Below, piece after piece: positions 36,101-48,179 of a DNA stretch of 64,000 nucleotides. The notes under the pieces were generated by a model. The model did no database searches. It was not told the origin of the DNA and saw nothing but the letters and a program-made list of their open reading frames with translations. The translations under genes were made by a program, and so were the position numbers. Numbering within the stretch: position 1 is the first letter of the stretch; each line of letters begins with the position of its first letter. Location of the stretch: positions 1,550,001 through 1,614,000 of the forward strand of contig BSBN01000334.1 of assembly GCA_027924645.1 (NCBI GenBank), written 5' to 3'. Source of the stretch: Cunninghamia lanceolata. Lineage: Eukaryota; Streptophyta; Pinopsida; Cupressales; Cupressaceae.

Positions 36101-37700
36101 TTCGACTTTACTGGTAGCTTACAACCTAGAATGACTAGGATGCTGGCACATGAAACAAGACCTCCCCTAGCATTTTCTTGCCTACTCTGATACATTGGCA
36201 TAGTTGGTTTGGCCCCATGAGCCATGGAATGTAAAATGTCACTCCTAGCACCTTTCCACTACTTAAAATTAAAGCATTTTGCAAGAATGCATTTGATTTC
36301 GGCACGATCAAACAGACTGGAGTTGACCAAAACTAAAAGAGGTTATTGTGGATGGACCCCACATGCACCTGTAGGTCTAAAAAAAATGTTTCCATCTACC
36401 ACAAAATTTGAGAACTACTCTGTCATAGTTTGGCAGTTTTTTGCTCTTAGGGATCTTAAGGGACTTTGTCGGTAGCCTGCTACCCCGAATGACAGGGATG
36501 CTTGGGGCACAAAATGAGACCTCCCCTAGCATTTACCCACCTAGCTCAATGCACTGGCATAGTCAGATCACACCCACAACTTGTGGAATTTAAAATTTTA
36601 GTCCTAGCACCTTTCCACAGCATGAAACTGAAGCATTTTGTAAGAATGCATTTGATTTTGACACGGTCAAACAGACTGGAGTTGACCAAAACTGAGAGAG
36701 GTTATTATGGATGGACCCCACATTTACTTATAGGTCTAAACTAAATGTTTCCAGCTGCCATGAATTCTAAGAATTGCTCCATCATAGTTTGGTAGGTTTT
36801 TGCTCTTAGGGATCTTAAGGGACTTTGTTAGTAACCTGCTGCCCCGAATGACTAGAACGCTTGGCGCATAAAAAGAGACATCCCCTAGCACTTAACCACC
36901 CACCCTGACATGTTGGCATAGTCAATTTAGCCCCACAAACTATAGAATGCAAAATTTCACTTGAAGCACTTTTGCACTGCATGGAATTGAAGCAATTTGT
37001 AAGAATGCATTTGATTTCGGCACAATCAAACCAACTGGAATTGACCAAAACTGAGAGAGTTTATTGTAGATGGACCACACATGCACCTATAGGTCCAAAC
37101 AAAATGTTCTCAACTACCACGAATTCTGAGAACTGCTCCATCATAGTTTGGTAAGATTTTACTCTTAGGGATCTTAAAGGGACTTTTCTGGTAGCCTGCT
37201 ACCCTGAATGATTGGTACTCTTGACACATGAAATGATACATCCCCTAGTATTTATCCACCCACCTTGACATGTTGGTACAGTCGATTTGGCCCCACAAGC
37301 TATGGAAAGCAAAATGTCACTCCTAGGACCTTTCCATTGCATGAAACTGAAGCATTTTGGAACAATGTGTTCCTTGCCATCATAGGCAAACAAAATTGAT
37401 TTAAAGAAATTGACGTAGGTGTTTGTAGGTGGACGTGATATCCACCTATACATGCAAAGAAGATGTTCCTAGGTTTCACAGTTTGATGGAATAGTCAGTC
37501 CAAAGTTTGACACCTTTTTTATCTAGGGCTCTTAAGAGATTGTCCGTGTTTGATATACATGAGAATGATTATGGGGATTTTCCACTGAAAAGACATCTCA
37601 CCTAGCATTTACCCACCCACTAAGATGCATTGGCGCCATCTATTTGACCCTAGGAGATGTTGAATGTAAAAATTCAGTCATAATACCTTTCTAGTACATG
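33170..37700. repeat. Satellite-like array of ~357-bp units arranged as a large inverted repeat
   Basis: Left arm (33170-about 35640): units in one orientation, marked by GTAAATGCTAGGGGAGG at about 33275, 33618, 33978, 34150, 34500, 34858, 35217 and 35570. Right arm (about 35645-37700): the same unit reversed, marked by CCCCTAGCATTTACCCACC at about 35705, 35869, 36010, 36165, 36522, 36882, 37242 and 37598. Full spacing is about 343-360 bases. Short units of about 140-170 bases lack the middle part (from CCCTTAAGATC to the TTTCATGCA block). Short open frames inside are repeat translations without coding signal. The centre of symmetry is near 35645. Confidence 0.85.
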
Positions 37701-38132
37701 AAAATTTAGTACTATAAAGGTGTTCTCACTTGATCCAATGTCTTGTAGGGCATCAATTGAAGTTTCCCTTACCACTGCTATTAATTGTTAACACCTATTT
37801 TGAATAAACAAATGAGGGTTTGTCATTAAAAATCATTATGAAATAGTAACATCACTAAAATGAATTAAAACTCATAGTAACATCATTAAAACTTAGTAAA
37901 GCTCATTATGAAATAGTAAGTAAAGGACATATCATCTTGAAATAATCTTGAAAACCTACCTTACTTTCCTTCCAAAGGCAACTTAATAAAGATTATGCCT
38001 ACCTCCATCATACTAAAATCCTGCTTGCAAATGCAATTAAACTATTTAGCTAAAATGAGTAGCTAAAATATAGAACTTGGTGAAATGAGGATAGCAAAGA
38101 AAAATAACATACCTTTCAGTCATTCCACTAAT
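37701..38132. other. Unassigned sequence
   Basis: AT-rich stretch between the satellite block and the minus-strand ORF at 38133. Nothing recognised. Confidence 0.4.
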
Positions 38133-38561
38133 TCAATCCAATGAACCATTTGGGTATGGTCTACTCTTTATTATGTTGAGTATTGCCTTATGGTTAGACT
38201 CACAAACCTTCCATAAGGTCCTGTTCAATGGTCTACCCCCATATTTGATCAAATGAATGTTTGATGCCACAACAAGGTTAGAATAATGAAGAATCTTCCT
38301 ATGTGTGTCAAAGTCCTTGAACAACCACACATCAGACTTCTTCATTGGGTACCTTCTAAGCCATGTTCTAGTAACAACCACTGATCCTATAGGGTACTTG
38401 ATGTTCTCTCCATCTATAACAGGGGAATCTAATTTCTTTTTTTCCTCAACACAATGACACAAATAATAATCCATTCCTTCTTGATAATCTTTAGTTCCAA
38501 TAACTGCATAAACATGCCCCGCATTGATACATTCATCCAGTTCGACGAATATAGTCAACAA
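38133..38561 (-). CDS. Unrecognised ORF, probable exon of a disrupted gene
   Basis: An open frame of 142 codons ending at TGA near 38133 has coding-like composition and no repeats. 'HVYAVIGTKDYQEGMDYYL', 'GENIKYPIGSVVVTRTWLRR' and 'LHYSNLVVASNIHLIKYGGR' suggest a folded domain, but I do not recognise the family. An acceptor-like TTTTGTAG lies upstream near 38580, so the listed ATG may not be the true start and this may be a last exon. Its likely upstream neighbour is the split coding-like segment at 38728-38913 plus 51137-51295, which would put one gene on both sides of a retrotransposon. Whether host gene or transposon-borne is unknown. Confidence 0.45.
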   Translation of the reverse strand: MLTIFVELDECINAGHVYAVIGTKDYQEGMDYYLCHCVEEKKKLDSPVIDGENIKYPIGSVVVTRTWLRRYPMKKSDVWLFKDFDTHRKILHYSNLVVASNIHLIKYGGRPLNRTLWKVCESNHKAILNIIKSRPYPNGSLD

Positions 38562-38727
38562 GATAAGAAAAACTACAAAATAAGATGGAATATTAAATTT
38601 TAATGCTGATAATACTTGGTTGAACTAGATCTGAAACATGGTCAAAGTCAACTAATGATTCAATCCATGTGGGTTGTAGTACTGTCAGTAGTCAATACAT
38701 GTCAGTCGGACTTAAGATTCTTGTACA

Positions 38728-38913
38728 TCAATCATTAACCCACTCCTTTGACTCACAAGCATACCAAGATTCATCTATACATGAAGAACAAAAGCATACC
38801 ATCCACTGCATATGAATACTCCATGAACCTACATTAGAGCTTCTAAAAGAGTGTAGCTCACTTGATCCTATCAATGTACAATAGTCCTTATATTTTACAA
38901 TGTTAGTATCATC
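38728..38913 (-). pseudogene. Downstream half of an ORF split by the non-autonomous retrotransposon
   Basis: The minus-strand reading continues the frame from 51137-51295 exactly across the insertion site once one copy of the target duplication is removed: '...FRYFWSVDD' joins 'TNIVKYKDYCTLIGSSE'. It goes on through 'FRSSNVGSWSIHMQWMVC' to a stop at 38728-38730. The Cys/Trp-rich composition is not repeat-like. Product not recognised. Confidence 0.45.
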
Positions 38914-39757
38914 TGTGATAGGTGAAAGTCAGGTTTAGCAGATCAGACATAGTCATGAAACCCTAACCCTACCATCATCAAGGAATCTAATCTAAATGAA
39001 ATCAAAGAACAATGCAATTCAAGCATAACATTACCTAGACCGTGCGATTCCTTGTTTGAGAGATGTGGACTGCTTCTTCAACAATGAACAATTGCAATGC
39101 TGAAAGCTGCCATGATGGATGATAAAAGCTCAATTGGATGCTCAGATGCTCAAGATGCTCAAGATGATAATGTAGGTGCTATATGATTGCTGGATGTCTC
39201 ATATGGAATGAGAGGGTGTTTATATAGAACTCAACCAAGGTCAATCGACAGTGGAGATTCAGAGGCTATGTGAATGGCTAGGATTGAAAGTTACTAAATT
39301 TAGATCCAATTAGTTGTGCATGTGAAGAATTTTAAATGAAAGTTGTACAACAACACATGATTAAGGGGAGATGGACAAGTGTTGGAATGTGATGAAAGGT
39401 GAGTAGTTAATTCAAATAAAATATTTGAATTAGTTGGGATATGCGTTGGATATTAATTAAATAAATAAAATTTATTTAATTAATAGGATAAATGAATAGG
39501 ATGGGATAAGATATGATGTGGAAATTAATTAAATAAATAAAATTTATTTAATTAATTGGGATGAGGATAAGATAAATGGGATTATGATGTGGAATCAATT
39601 AAATAAATAAAATTTATTTAATTAATTGGCTAAGTAGGATGAGAATGGGATTTTAATTAAATAAATAAAATTTATTTAATTAATTGGCTTAATGAATAAT
39701 GATTTAAAATGGTGTTGCTAGACATGGACAAAGTTGGGACAAATTTGGGTGTCTACA
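38914..39757 (-). repeat. 3' LTR of the non-autonomous element
   Basis: 844 bp, TGTGATAGG...GTGTCTACA on the plus strand. It holds four copies of an AT-rich near-palindrome (around 39452, 39522, 39593 and 39653) against three in the partner LTR, which accounts for the extra 64 bp. Confidence 0.9.
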
Positions 39758-39803
39758 TTTTGCCCCTCTTTGATACAATGTTCGATAGAGCATTGTGTCA
39801 AAG
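39758..39803 (-). other. Polypurine tract and adjacent hairpin
   Basis: Beside the 3' LTR the minus strand reads AAAGAGGGGCAAAA, a good polypurine tract. Just next to it, CTTTGATACAATG (39768-39780) and CATTGTGTCAAAG (39791-39803) can pair over 13 bases with one G-T wobble and a 10-base loop. Confidence 0.65.
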
Positions 39804-40019
39804 AAGATACGATATGCGTTTGATAAACAAGTTATGCCCCAGTGTAACTGGCAGGTGATGCCCCCGCGAGAGGTAAGCCAGGCTAACCAGGAAGGGCTGG
39901 GTTGGCTCTCGATAGAAGAAAAGGCTAAAAAGAAGGCAGTCATGAAGAAAATGGGGTTGAATGGGAGAAAATAGGCTATGGCATAGAAGAATTAGGCTTA
40001 GAAGAAGGGCTATAAGTAG

Positions 40020-40706
40020 GTTCTACAATGGCAAATAGGCTCACTTGTGCTCATTTGTGCTCAGAAACTAGAGAAAGCTAGAGCTCCGGAGAGTGAGAGT
40101 GGCAGAGCTATCAGGATGGTGCATCAGGCCGTGATTAGTCTGCGGCATGCGAGAGCACAGGCACAGACATATCAGGCTCAGCTACAGTTGAGAGCACAGG
40201 GGGGAGATGGACAGGATGACGGTGCTCTAGCTAGAGTGACAGGAGAGAGAGATGCGGCTAGAAAGCATGAGTAGATGATGAGACTAGAGCGAGACACTGC
40301 GGTACAGCAGGTACAGGCCATGAGAGCATAGAGGGATGTTCTGCGAGCTAAGAGAGATTAGGCAGTGCAGCAGCTGCAGGGGATGACCAGTGAGCGAGAC
40401 AGAGTAGTGGCTGCCTTGGGGACTGATGGAGCTACGATGTACTTGGCTACACAGTTGACAGAGGTACAGGCAGAGCTTCAGAGAGTGTAGGGCGAGGCTG
40501 AGTATTACAGAGGCTTGTACTATGGAGCTGTGCCAGCAGAGCAGAGGCAGCCTAGTTTCAGGAGCAGGTTAGGGGCTTCAGGTTCACGGAGGACAGGTGG
40601 ATCTCGATCAGTAGCCTCAGTGGTGGGGCCATCGAGAGACAGAGGACCAGGTACAGGACCTAGTGGTGGTGGTGGTCAGGGCGAGGGAGCTACTAGTAGT
40701 CATTAG
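40020..40706 (+). pseudogene. Antisense ORF of the non-autonomous element, unknown coiled-coil protein
   Basis: The plus strand (opposite to gag) is readable in one frame from 40020 to TAG 40704-40706, with four internal TAG codons (about 40272, 40330, 40360 and 40488) and no TAA or TGA. The reading is Arg/Ala/Gln/Glu-rich ('ARAQAQTYQAQLQLRAQ', 'VTGERDAARKHE', 'GTDGATMYLATQLTEVQAEL'), suggesting a coiled coil, and ends in a Gly/Ser/Arg-rich tail. It is noticeably more GC-rich than its surroundings. No ATG opens the frame. Tat-lineage elements such as Grande and Retand carry antisense ORFs between pol and the 3' LTR, so position and orientation fit. The function is unknown. Confidence 0.55.
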
Positions 40707-43538
40707 GGCTACCTTGTTTACATTGTATTATGATGAGGCCTAGAGCCGATTTTATACATTCAGTCCTTCAGGGCTCAGCTTGTATTGTAGACACTTGTAT
40801 TTTGACACACATGTATATATATATATATATATTTATATGGCAGTTTTGGCGATCTATATGATGTTGTAATGGTTCTTATGGTGATATTATGATGGCTATG
40901 CATATTTTATGGATTATATATGGATGTTTATGCAGATGTTAATGGATGGAAAATATGTGAATATGTAAATGGTAATGATATGGATAGACTTATGCATAGA
41001 GATGGATGGTAATGAAAGGTATATGATGGACTTATGTATGTCTAACACACTTGTTTTACAGGAGCGGGAATATGGACAAAAGATGATGGAAATGATTGAT
41101 CTTGGCTGAGTAGGATGGAATGAATAGATAGAATGAATAGATAGGATGATGATGGGCAGCTTTCAAGTAATTGCTCAGAATAAAAAAAATGCAGTCCTTA
41201 TGTTTGATATAGCATATGGATGTTATGCACCAGGGTATAAGAGACCAAGGTGTCGAGATATCCAATGCGCAACTAGCATGTTACAATCTTTTCTGAATGC
41301 ATGAGGTCAAGATGTTGAGCCAACATGCACAAGATATGAATAATAGCTAGTGTTGGACTTTGACGCTACAAGCAATGGTTTGAGCTTATCTCCACTGCAC
41401 ATAATGATAGCTTGCTGGTTATATGTATGGAGTTAGTCTTAACATAGAATAGTCTCAAATGCATAAGAGACTATTTAGCTTCTCAGATGCTAGAGATATT
41501 GATATGCAAGATGCTAATCCCAACACGTACAAGATACCAATATGCATAGGAAGAGAATAAGATCATCCTGCAAACACGGCATACGAAAGCTATACGACCA
41601 TGCCCCAGTCCTTGCTTCATCGCAACATACCAAGATATAAATAGATCAAGGCAGTCTTGATTAGGCAGAGGAAAAGGAAAAAAGATAAATCAAAAGATAA
41701 AACAAAAGATACTGTCATCACGTTCTCTTGCCAAATTTTGGGTGCTCTTGGATAGATCAAGCTGGCGCCTTGTTAAGAGGAAAGCTACATCCTGTTGAAG
41801 GCTAAAGTTGTTGATAAACTGCTATAGCAAATGTTGGCTTAAGGCATGCGGACAAATAGCTTCTGGCTTATTCTTGATTGGTTAAAGTGCTTGAGCTTTC
41901 AATATACACATGGTTTGCTTCCTGTTTGAGCTAATCAAAGAGAAGAAGATCAGATGATGAAAGAAGATGAAGAAGATGGGGTGGATCATCTGTGCTTAAG
42001 TACTAGAAACTTCCTTCGTATTCCAGACTTCCTACATACCCTGTATCCACGGGATCAAAGCACATTTACGATGAAGATGAGACATGATGAATATGTAGTT
42101 CTGGGTTTTATTGATGATGTAAGTGATGAAAGATAGAAGAATGTGAGCTGAAAGATTAAAGGATGTTTAGAAGAAAGATGAAAGATGAATGATGAAAGGG
42201 GCTATCATCTTAGCCTGAATCAGAGTGCTTCCTTCGCATCTCAGATTGCCTATATACCCTGTATCCACGGGATCAAGGCGTCAACGATAGAGCTAGATGT
42301 AGTTCTTATTGATGTTGCTAATTGGTTGGATGTTTGATCAAGCGATGTTTATTGTGATTGTTGGATGAATGTGGATAGATTGCGAAGATATGGGTCCTGG
42401 TTGCAAGTCATTAGGTCACATTTGTTGTTGGATATATGCCATGGCTGAAGTTGATAAGGTTTGCTATGTTGTAAGCTGAGTTGTTTGATGTGTGATGAGC
42501 TAGAGATAGCAGTATCCACTTCCAAATAAGACTCAACAAATGCCCCCAGTGCGGGATGAGGTTTATTATGCAGCAGCGACAATGCAGAAAGGATGTGGCT
42601 AAGATGCTAAGGTGCCAAAGATATAGGTATCGTGACAATGTCTCTAATATGATAGCTAGCATTGGCAAAGATGCAAATGAAGACGAAAGGCTATGTATGG
42701 CATTGCGAGGTGGATTGTGATTATGGACTATACAAGATGAAATGGGGAAATATGATCAAACGAACCAAGCAAATGAGGGAAGTTGGTCACTACACATAGC
42801 GCATGTTTGCTAGGTTTTCACTATGGTACTTATCCAAGGCACCTATTTACTAGGTTTTCACCAGAGGACGGATTATTTATCTTATATTTTTTTTGTTTTT
42901 TGTTTTTAGATGGGTTGACAATTACACATGGCACCTATTTGCCAGGTTTTCACCATGGGAATGGAGAGGAAGGACTCAAGTGTCTAGTTCAATGAATGTT
43001 GGTTGTCCTATTAGAGATGGATGTCATTGCGCAGGCCATTGTTGTTATGCTCCAAGATGTTGGTAAGGGTTTACGTAGGAGAAATGGATTAGATAGGAAA
43101 GTGGTTTTGAGTGTGGAATATGTAAAGTGCATGCAAGGATAGATGGATTGGAATAGTGGACTATGGTGTGGATCATGTAGGGCTTATGCAAAAGCATGGA
43201 CCATAGGGATAGCATAGGGGAGATATGTAGGATAATGGATGGAAGATGGGGAGATGTAGCTATATGGAAATGTTTTGGAATGGAAGGGAACCATGACCAA
43301 CGGTTGCACACACCATGATAAACATTGAAGCTTTTGGTGGGATGGTGGTGTAGGAAGCAATGGAGATGTTTGCTTAGGAGATGGTTGATGGAGTGACTTA
43401 GGAACCCACATAGATTTAGTATGTTTAGTGCTTTTGCTTTTCTTGTGGGATGTTTGAAAGGAATGGAAGCTTTGAATAGACAGAGGCTCTTGGATGGAGG
43501 AAGGTGATGGGGATTCATGAGAGGTGGATAAGGATGCC
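40707..43538. other. Non-coding 3' half of the non-autonomous element
   Basis: No RT, RNase H or integrase homology on either strand. It contains a short (TA) run near 40816-40831, two copies of a ~110-bp block ('accctgtatccacgggatcaa' near 42038 and 42257), and three copies of a motif like CACCTATTTGCCAGGTTTTC near 42790, 42840 and 42930. Minus-strand 43045-43542 is an open His/Pro/Ser-rich stretch that begins at the end of the gag-protease frame. It may be a diverged extension but has no recognised domain. Confidence 0.6.
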
Positions 43539-46500
43539 TCAATTGGTTGGTTTACTCATGTGCTTAGGGAGCCAGACCCTTTTGGTTGTAGGCTCTTCTT
43601 GTGGATTGATAGTCTCAGTGAGTTCTTTAGAGGTATGAGGCTGTGATTCTTTGCTTTGATGTCCTAAGGCATGAGAATCCTTAGGATTCTTGGTAGGATT
43701 TTCATCTTTAGAAGTAGAGGCATCCAGATTTTTACTATTTTTAAAGTGTATGGATTGGATGACAGAGGGCTTGGTGGGATGAACGGAAACTTTATGCTTA
43801 TACCGTATGTGCATTTGTTGGTCATGATTAGGAATGTAATGGTGAATAAAGGGATAATGAGACATTGGTGGTACGAGAGGTGAGGAAAATGGAGGAATAT
43901 CTGGAGTTGGAAGTAGTGGAGGTAAAGTAGATGGCAGAAGGTGTACGGTCACATGCTTTTGCAATTTATAGGATGGTAAATGTGGGAGATGTGGAAACAA
44001 AGCTAGTGGTGGGGTTTTAGGAGTTGGAAGAAGCGGAGGTAAATTAGATGGCGGAAGATGTACAGTCACATGCTTATGAGCTTTAGCATGTGATTGTTGA
44101 TGAGAAATGGTGGACTGAGGATGGATAGTGGGATTAACAACATCTTTAACTTGGAGGGGCCGACGATTGACATCGGGACTAGGAGTGCTTGAAGAATTAG
44201 ACTTAAGTTCTTCATTAGATGGGGATGAAGGGGTTGTGGAAAGCATGCAGATGGAGGACCCTGAAAAAAGGTTGGTGAGATGAAAGGAGGAATCATCAAG
44301 GGTAACGGAGTTAGAAGTCTCTCTCCCCAAAGAAGATTCAGCTTCCTCTTGCAATGTGTACTCACCAGGGCCATGTTCGGTGTACTTGATATGGAGATTA
44401 TAAGGGGTTTTGCTAGATGAGGGCTTGAGGAGATCGAATGGATCTACATAGGATGATGATGGATATGCCTCGGTGTTGATAGGGATACAGTTTGGGTTCT
44501 GATATTTAGCTTGGAAGGCATGGCAAAACTCAAATGGATTGGGATCAGCTTGAATGGTAACCTCAACACCACTGTGTGAAAATTTAAGACATTGATGGTA
44601 TGTAGAAGGAACTGCCTTAAGGGCATGTAGCCATGGGCGACCAAGGATGATGTTATAAGGGAGGTCAATATCAAGGACTTGACATCAGGTTTTTGTGGTA
44701 ACTGGCCCAATTTGGATAGGCAAGAAGATAATCCCTTCGGTATCTCTTTCAGCATCATCATATGCTTTGATGGTAATAACCTTGGAGGTGTCAACATCTT
44801 TCTCAGAGTATCCCAATTGCTTGATAAATTTCAAAGAACATATATTAAGACCAGCTCCCCCATCTATCAAGACTCGTTTGATACAGCGTTGTTTAACAAA
44901 TACTTCAATATGGAGGGCTTCGTTATGTGAAGGATGAATGGAGGACTGAAGATCTTTGTCAGAAAAGGTTAAGTGACAAGGAGCTGCAATACTAGCGACC
45001 ATAGATTGGAATTGCGTGATATTAATATTATTAGGCACCGAAGACTCTTGTAAGGCTTTGTCAAGGATAGCTTTATGTGCGGGGGATATGCGGAGCAGCT
45101 CAAGAATAGATATGTGCGCGGGTGTTTTTCCAAGGTGATCCAAGAGGTTATAGTCAGAAAGAGATCGAGGAGGATGTGGAGGTGCTCCTTGAATAGTAAC
45201 TCGACCTCTTCGCGTGGTTACGGCACAATCAGGTGCTCTCCCTTGGAAGGTGATGGGAGAAATGCGAGCATGATCAATGCGGCCAATGGTAGATGATTCA
45301 TAGTTATACGGAATAGCATTTCCAGCCTGAAGGTTATTTGTCTGATCATGAGATGGAAGTGGATTCTTGAAAGTCTCTAGATCATAGTTTGATGTTGATT
45401 GTTGAGCAGGTTGAGACGTTGAAGGTGTGACGTTGATTACACCTTAATCAATGCAATCTTGGATAACATGTTTTAAGCGCATACTACCATTTGTTTTGTG
45501 TCCTTTAACTCGATGGTAATCACAATACTCATTTTCCTTGTACCAAGGAGCTCGAAAGAGTGGTTCGCCATTTGGTGGTGCATCAGGTAGAATAATGTCT
45601 CCTGCCTGAAGTAGCTTTCGAAAAACAACTTCCATGGGTTCCGCTAATGGTGTAAATTGTCGGCGTGGATTGGAAGTTCGGCATTGGTTTCTTCGTTGTG
45701 GAAAAGGTTGTGTTGGTGTGGAAGCTACTTGAATGTTGATGGGAGCTCTCATTGTTTGAATATTCTTTGCGTCTACAATACCATCATTTACAACATTCTT
45801 GTTCTTGTTCCAAAAGCGAGACTTATCGTTGGAATTTTGGGGAGAATCTTTGTTGTCACGAAAGATCTTGATAGTTCCCTTGGCAATGAGAGCTCGTTCA
45901 ATAATAACTCCTTTGGAAACTAGTTCATCAAAGGTGCTAGCACTTTGCAATTGTAATTGGAATGACAGCTCAGGATGAAGATTTTGAACGAAGATGTCAA
46001 GCTGTTGTTTCTCAGGTATTTCCCATGATAATTTGCTAGCCATATTATGCCATCATTGGGTAAAAGCAGAAAAGGCTTCATCATTGTGCTATTTGTTGTT
46101 GACAAGGTCATTCATGTTTACCTCATGTTCAATGTTGAAGGCAAAGTGTGATCAAAATTTGTTTGCTAATTTCACAAAAGATTTGATGCCCTGGGGTAAA
46201 TGAGAAAACCATTCAAGAGCTTGTCCTGCTAAGCTTTGAGGAAATAGTCTTAAAAGATATGTATCGTCATAAGAGACATCAAGACATGCCACAAAAAAGG
46301 CTCGAAGATGGTCTTTTAGATTTCCTTTCCCTTTGTATTTATCAAATTGTGGGATTTCAAAATGTGGTGGAAAAGGTATTATATTAAGAGATTTGTCAAA
46401 TGGATAGGCGCATATGTTTTCAAGAGAAAAAGGTTTCTTGCCTTGTCCTACCCTTTCATCGATCATCTGTTGAACATCTGCTGAAGATAATTGCTATTGT

Positions 46501-47821
46501 TGTGAAGGGGGTGGAGTATGGTATGAGATATATTGTGGTTGCAGTTGGGGGATATATGTAGTTGTGACTGTTTGTTGCGGTTGTGTACCCACAATGTATG
46601 TCAAAGGATTGGTATGTGACACGTATGTGTTGGAGGATTGCTGTCCTTGAGACACAAGTGGCAATTGGGTGTGCATCACAGGGAAAGTGGATAGCGGATT
46701 AATAGTAGCGAATGGTTGGGAAGTTGGGATTGAGTTCATGACACGGTAAGTGACGGAGGGATTGGTAGATACGACATAAACATTTGGATTTGTATTTTGG
46801 ACAATATGAGGATTGGTATGTGTCATATGTTGGGTGATAATAGGGAAACTTTGGGTAGCATAAGATGGATTGATGGTGTGTGAAGAATTGGAAGAATATG
46901 ACGGCATGGATGTAAGTTGATCAACATAAGTGATCTTATTGTTCAGATTGGCTTGAGAAACGGGGGGATCACTCATGTCAATGAGACTAACGTTGGGATT
47001 ATATGATAGCATGGAGGAATTAGTAGTTGGTGTATGAGATATGGTGGTCGTATGAGACGTAGTAGATTGTCATGGGTGTGAAGCATTGACAATAGGTGTT
47101 GTTGGAGTGGTTTGCACACTATAAGACATGGGAGTAGCTTGTGATGCTTGAAGTATTTGTGCTTGTGTTACATGGACAGCTTGTGTTACTCGAGGCATGG
47201 AAACAGTCATGGTAGAAGGAGAGATATGTTGAGGAACATGGAAAGTGGAATGTTGAGATTTTGTGACATGAGAGGGAGCACATTGGTGGGCACTATCAAT
47301 GGTTCTAAAGTATGCTCCGATCATGGTGGCTCAAATGAAGCAACAATAGGCAATGAGGATGATGTTTGCGATGTAATAGGAGATGATGTGACTATGGTAG
47401 ATGGTGTCTTCGCAACAACAGCAGTAGTGTTGGGATCTTGCTCTCTAATAGTGGATATGTCAAAGTCCTTTGGTAGTTTAGCACCCATGTGAGCAAGTTG
47501 GAGAAAGCAATGATTAGGCTCAAATATCATGAGTCTCTCAACTTGGTCCCATACATGGGTATCTTGAAATTCTGATGAGTCGTCTTGAGATTGTTCTTCG
47601 AAAGTTTCCAAGGATGGTGTAGGTTGCATTCGTTGTGAAGATGACTCGCCAATAGTGTATCCTTGAGGCATAAACATATGAGGAGGCATACCAATTGTGA
47701 ATTGAGTTGCATCCTTAAGAGGTGTTGTGAATTGTTTCATCTCAGCTTGCAATTTGGCTTCCATTTCAGCTCTCAATTTGGCTTCTATTTCAGCTCGATA
47801 TTGACTCCTAGTTTGAGGCAT
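43539..47821 (-). pseudogene. gag: Gag-protease polyprotein of the non-autonomous element
   Basis: It begins MPQTRSQYRAEIEAKL at 47821. After a frame change near 47322 it stays in one frame to the stop at 43539, interrupted by about eight stops (for example 47070, 46494, 46152 and 45444). Domains in order: Ser/Thr/Gln-rich N-terminus; retrotransposon gag domain at about 46430-45900 ('PQFDKYKGKGNLKDHLRAFF', 'LFPQSLAGQALEWFSHLP'); zinc-like 'YCDYHRVKGHKTNGSMRLKH' near 45500, where the third Cys is Ser; retropepsin 'VLIDGGAGLNICSLKFI' near 44870 (D-G-G instead of D-S/T-G). A Pro/Ser/His-rich tail of about 270 residues (44354-43539) follows. No RT follows. The gag and zinc patterns are Tat-like. 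Confidence 0.75.
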
Positions 47822-48179
47822 GATGTTGATGATGAAGTTGAGCTTGTCAAAGTTTTGAGACCCAAAAGATGATAGTTGGCTAGTTGGGTGATTGGTTTCT
47901 GTTTTGGTTTGCTGGTTTTGCTAATTCGCTTGGCTAGTTTGTTTTGGCTGAGTTGTTGTTGTTGAGTTGTTGTTGGTTTTCCCTAGAGGATAGCTCAAAC
48001 ACTCAAGGGAAAGATTGTTTGCTGCTAATGTTTGTTAGAGCTAAAGCTGAAGGATGATGTTTGCTGATTGAAATGTTGGGTTGATATCTGATTTGTTGCT
48101 TGAGGTCTCAAAAAGATGGAAAGCTCATGAGTTGTGATTGATTGATAAGCTCAAAAACAGGAGACAAAGTCCAGGTATT

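Noticed and set aside
33477..37453. Numerous 70-90 codon open frames on both strands
   Set aside because: All are translations of the satellite unit, vary from unit to unit, and have no conserved start or stop.
43045..43542. Minus-strand 165-codon frame after the protease of the non-autonomous element
   Set aside because: Begins with a TTG rather than ATG, is His/Pro/Ser-rich, and has no domain. Kept only as a possible diverged tail.
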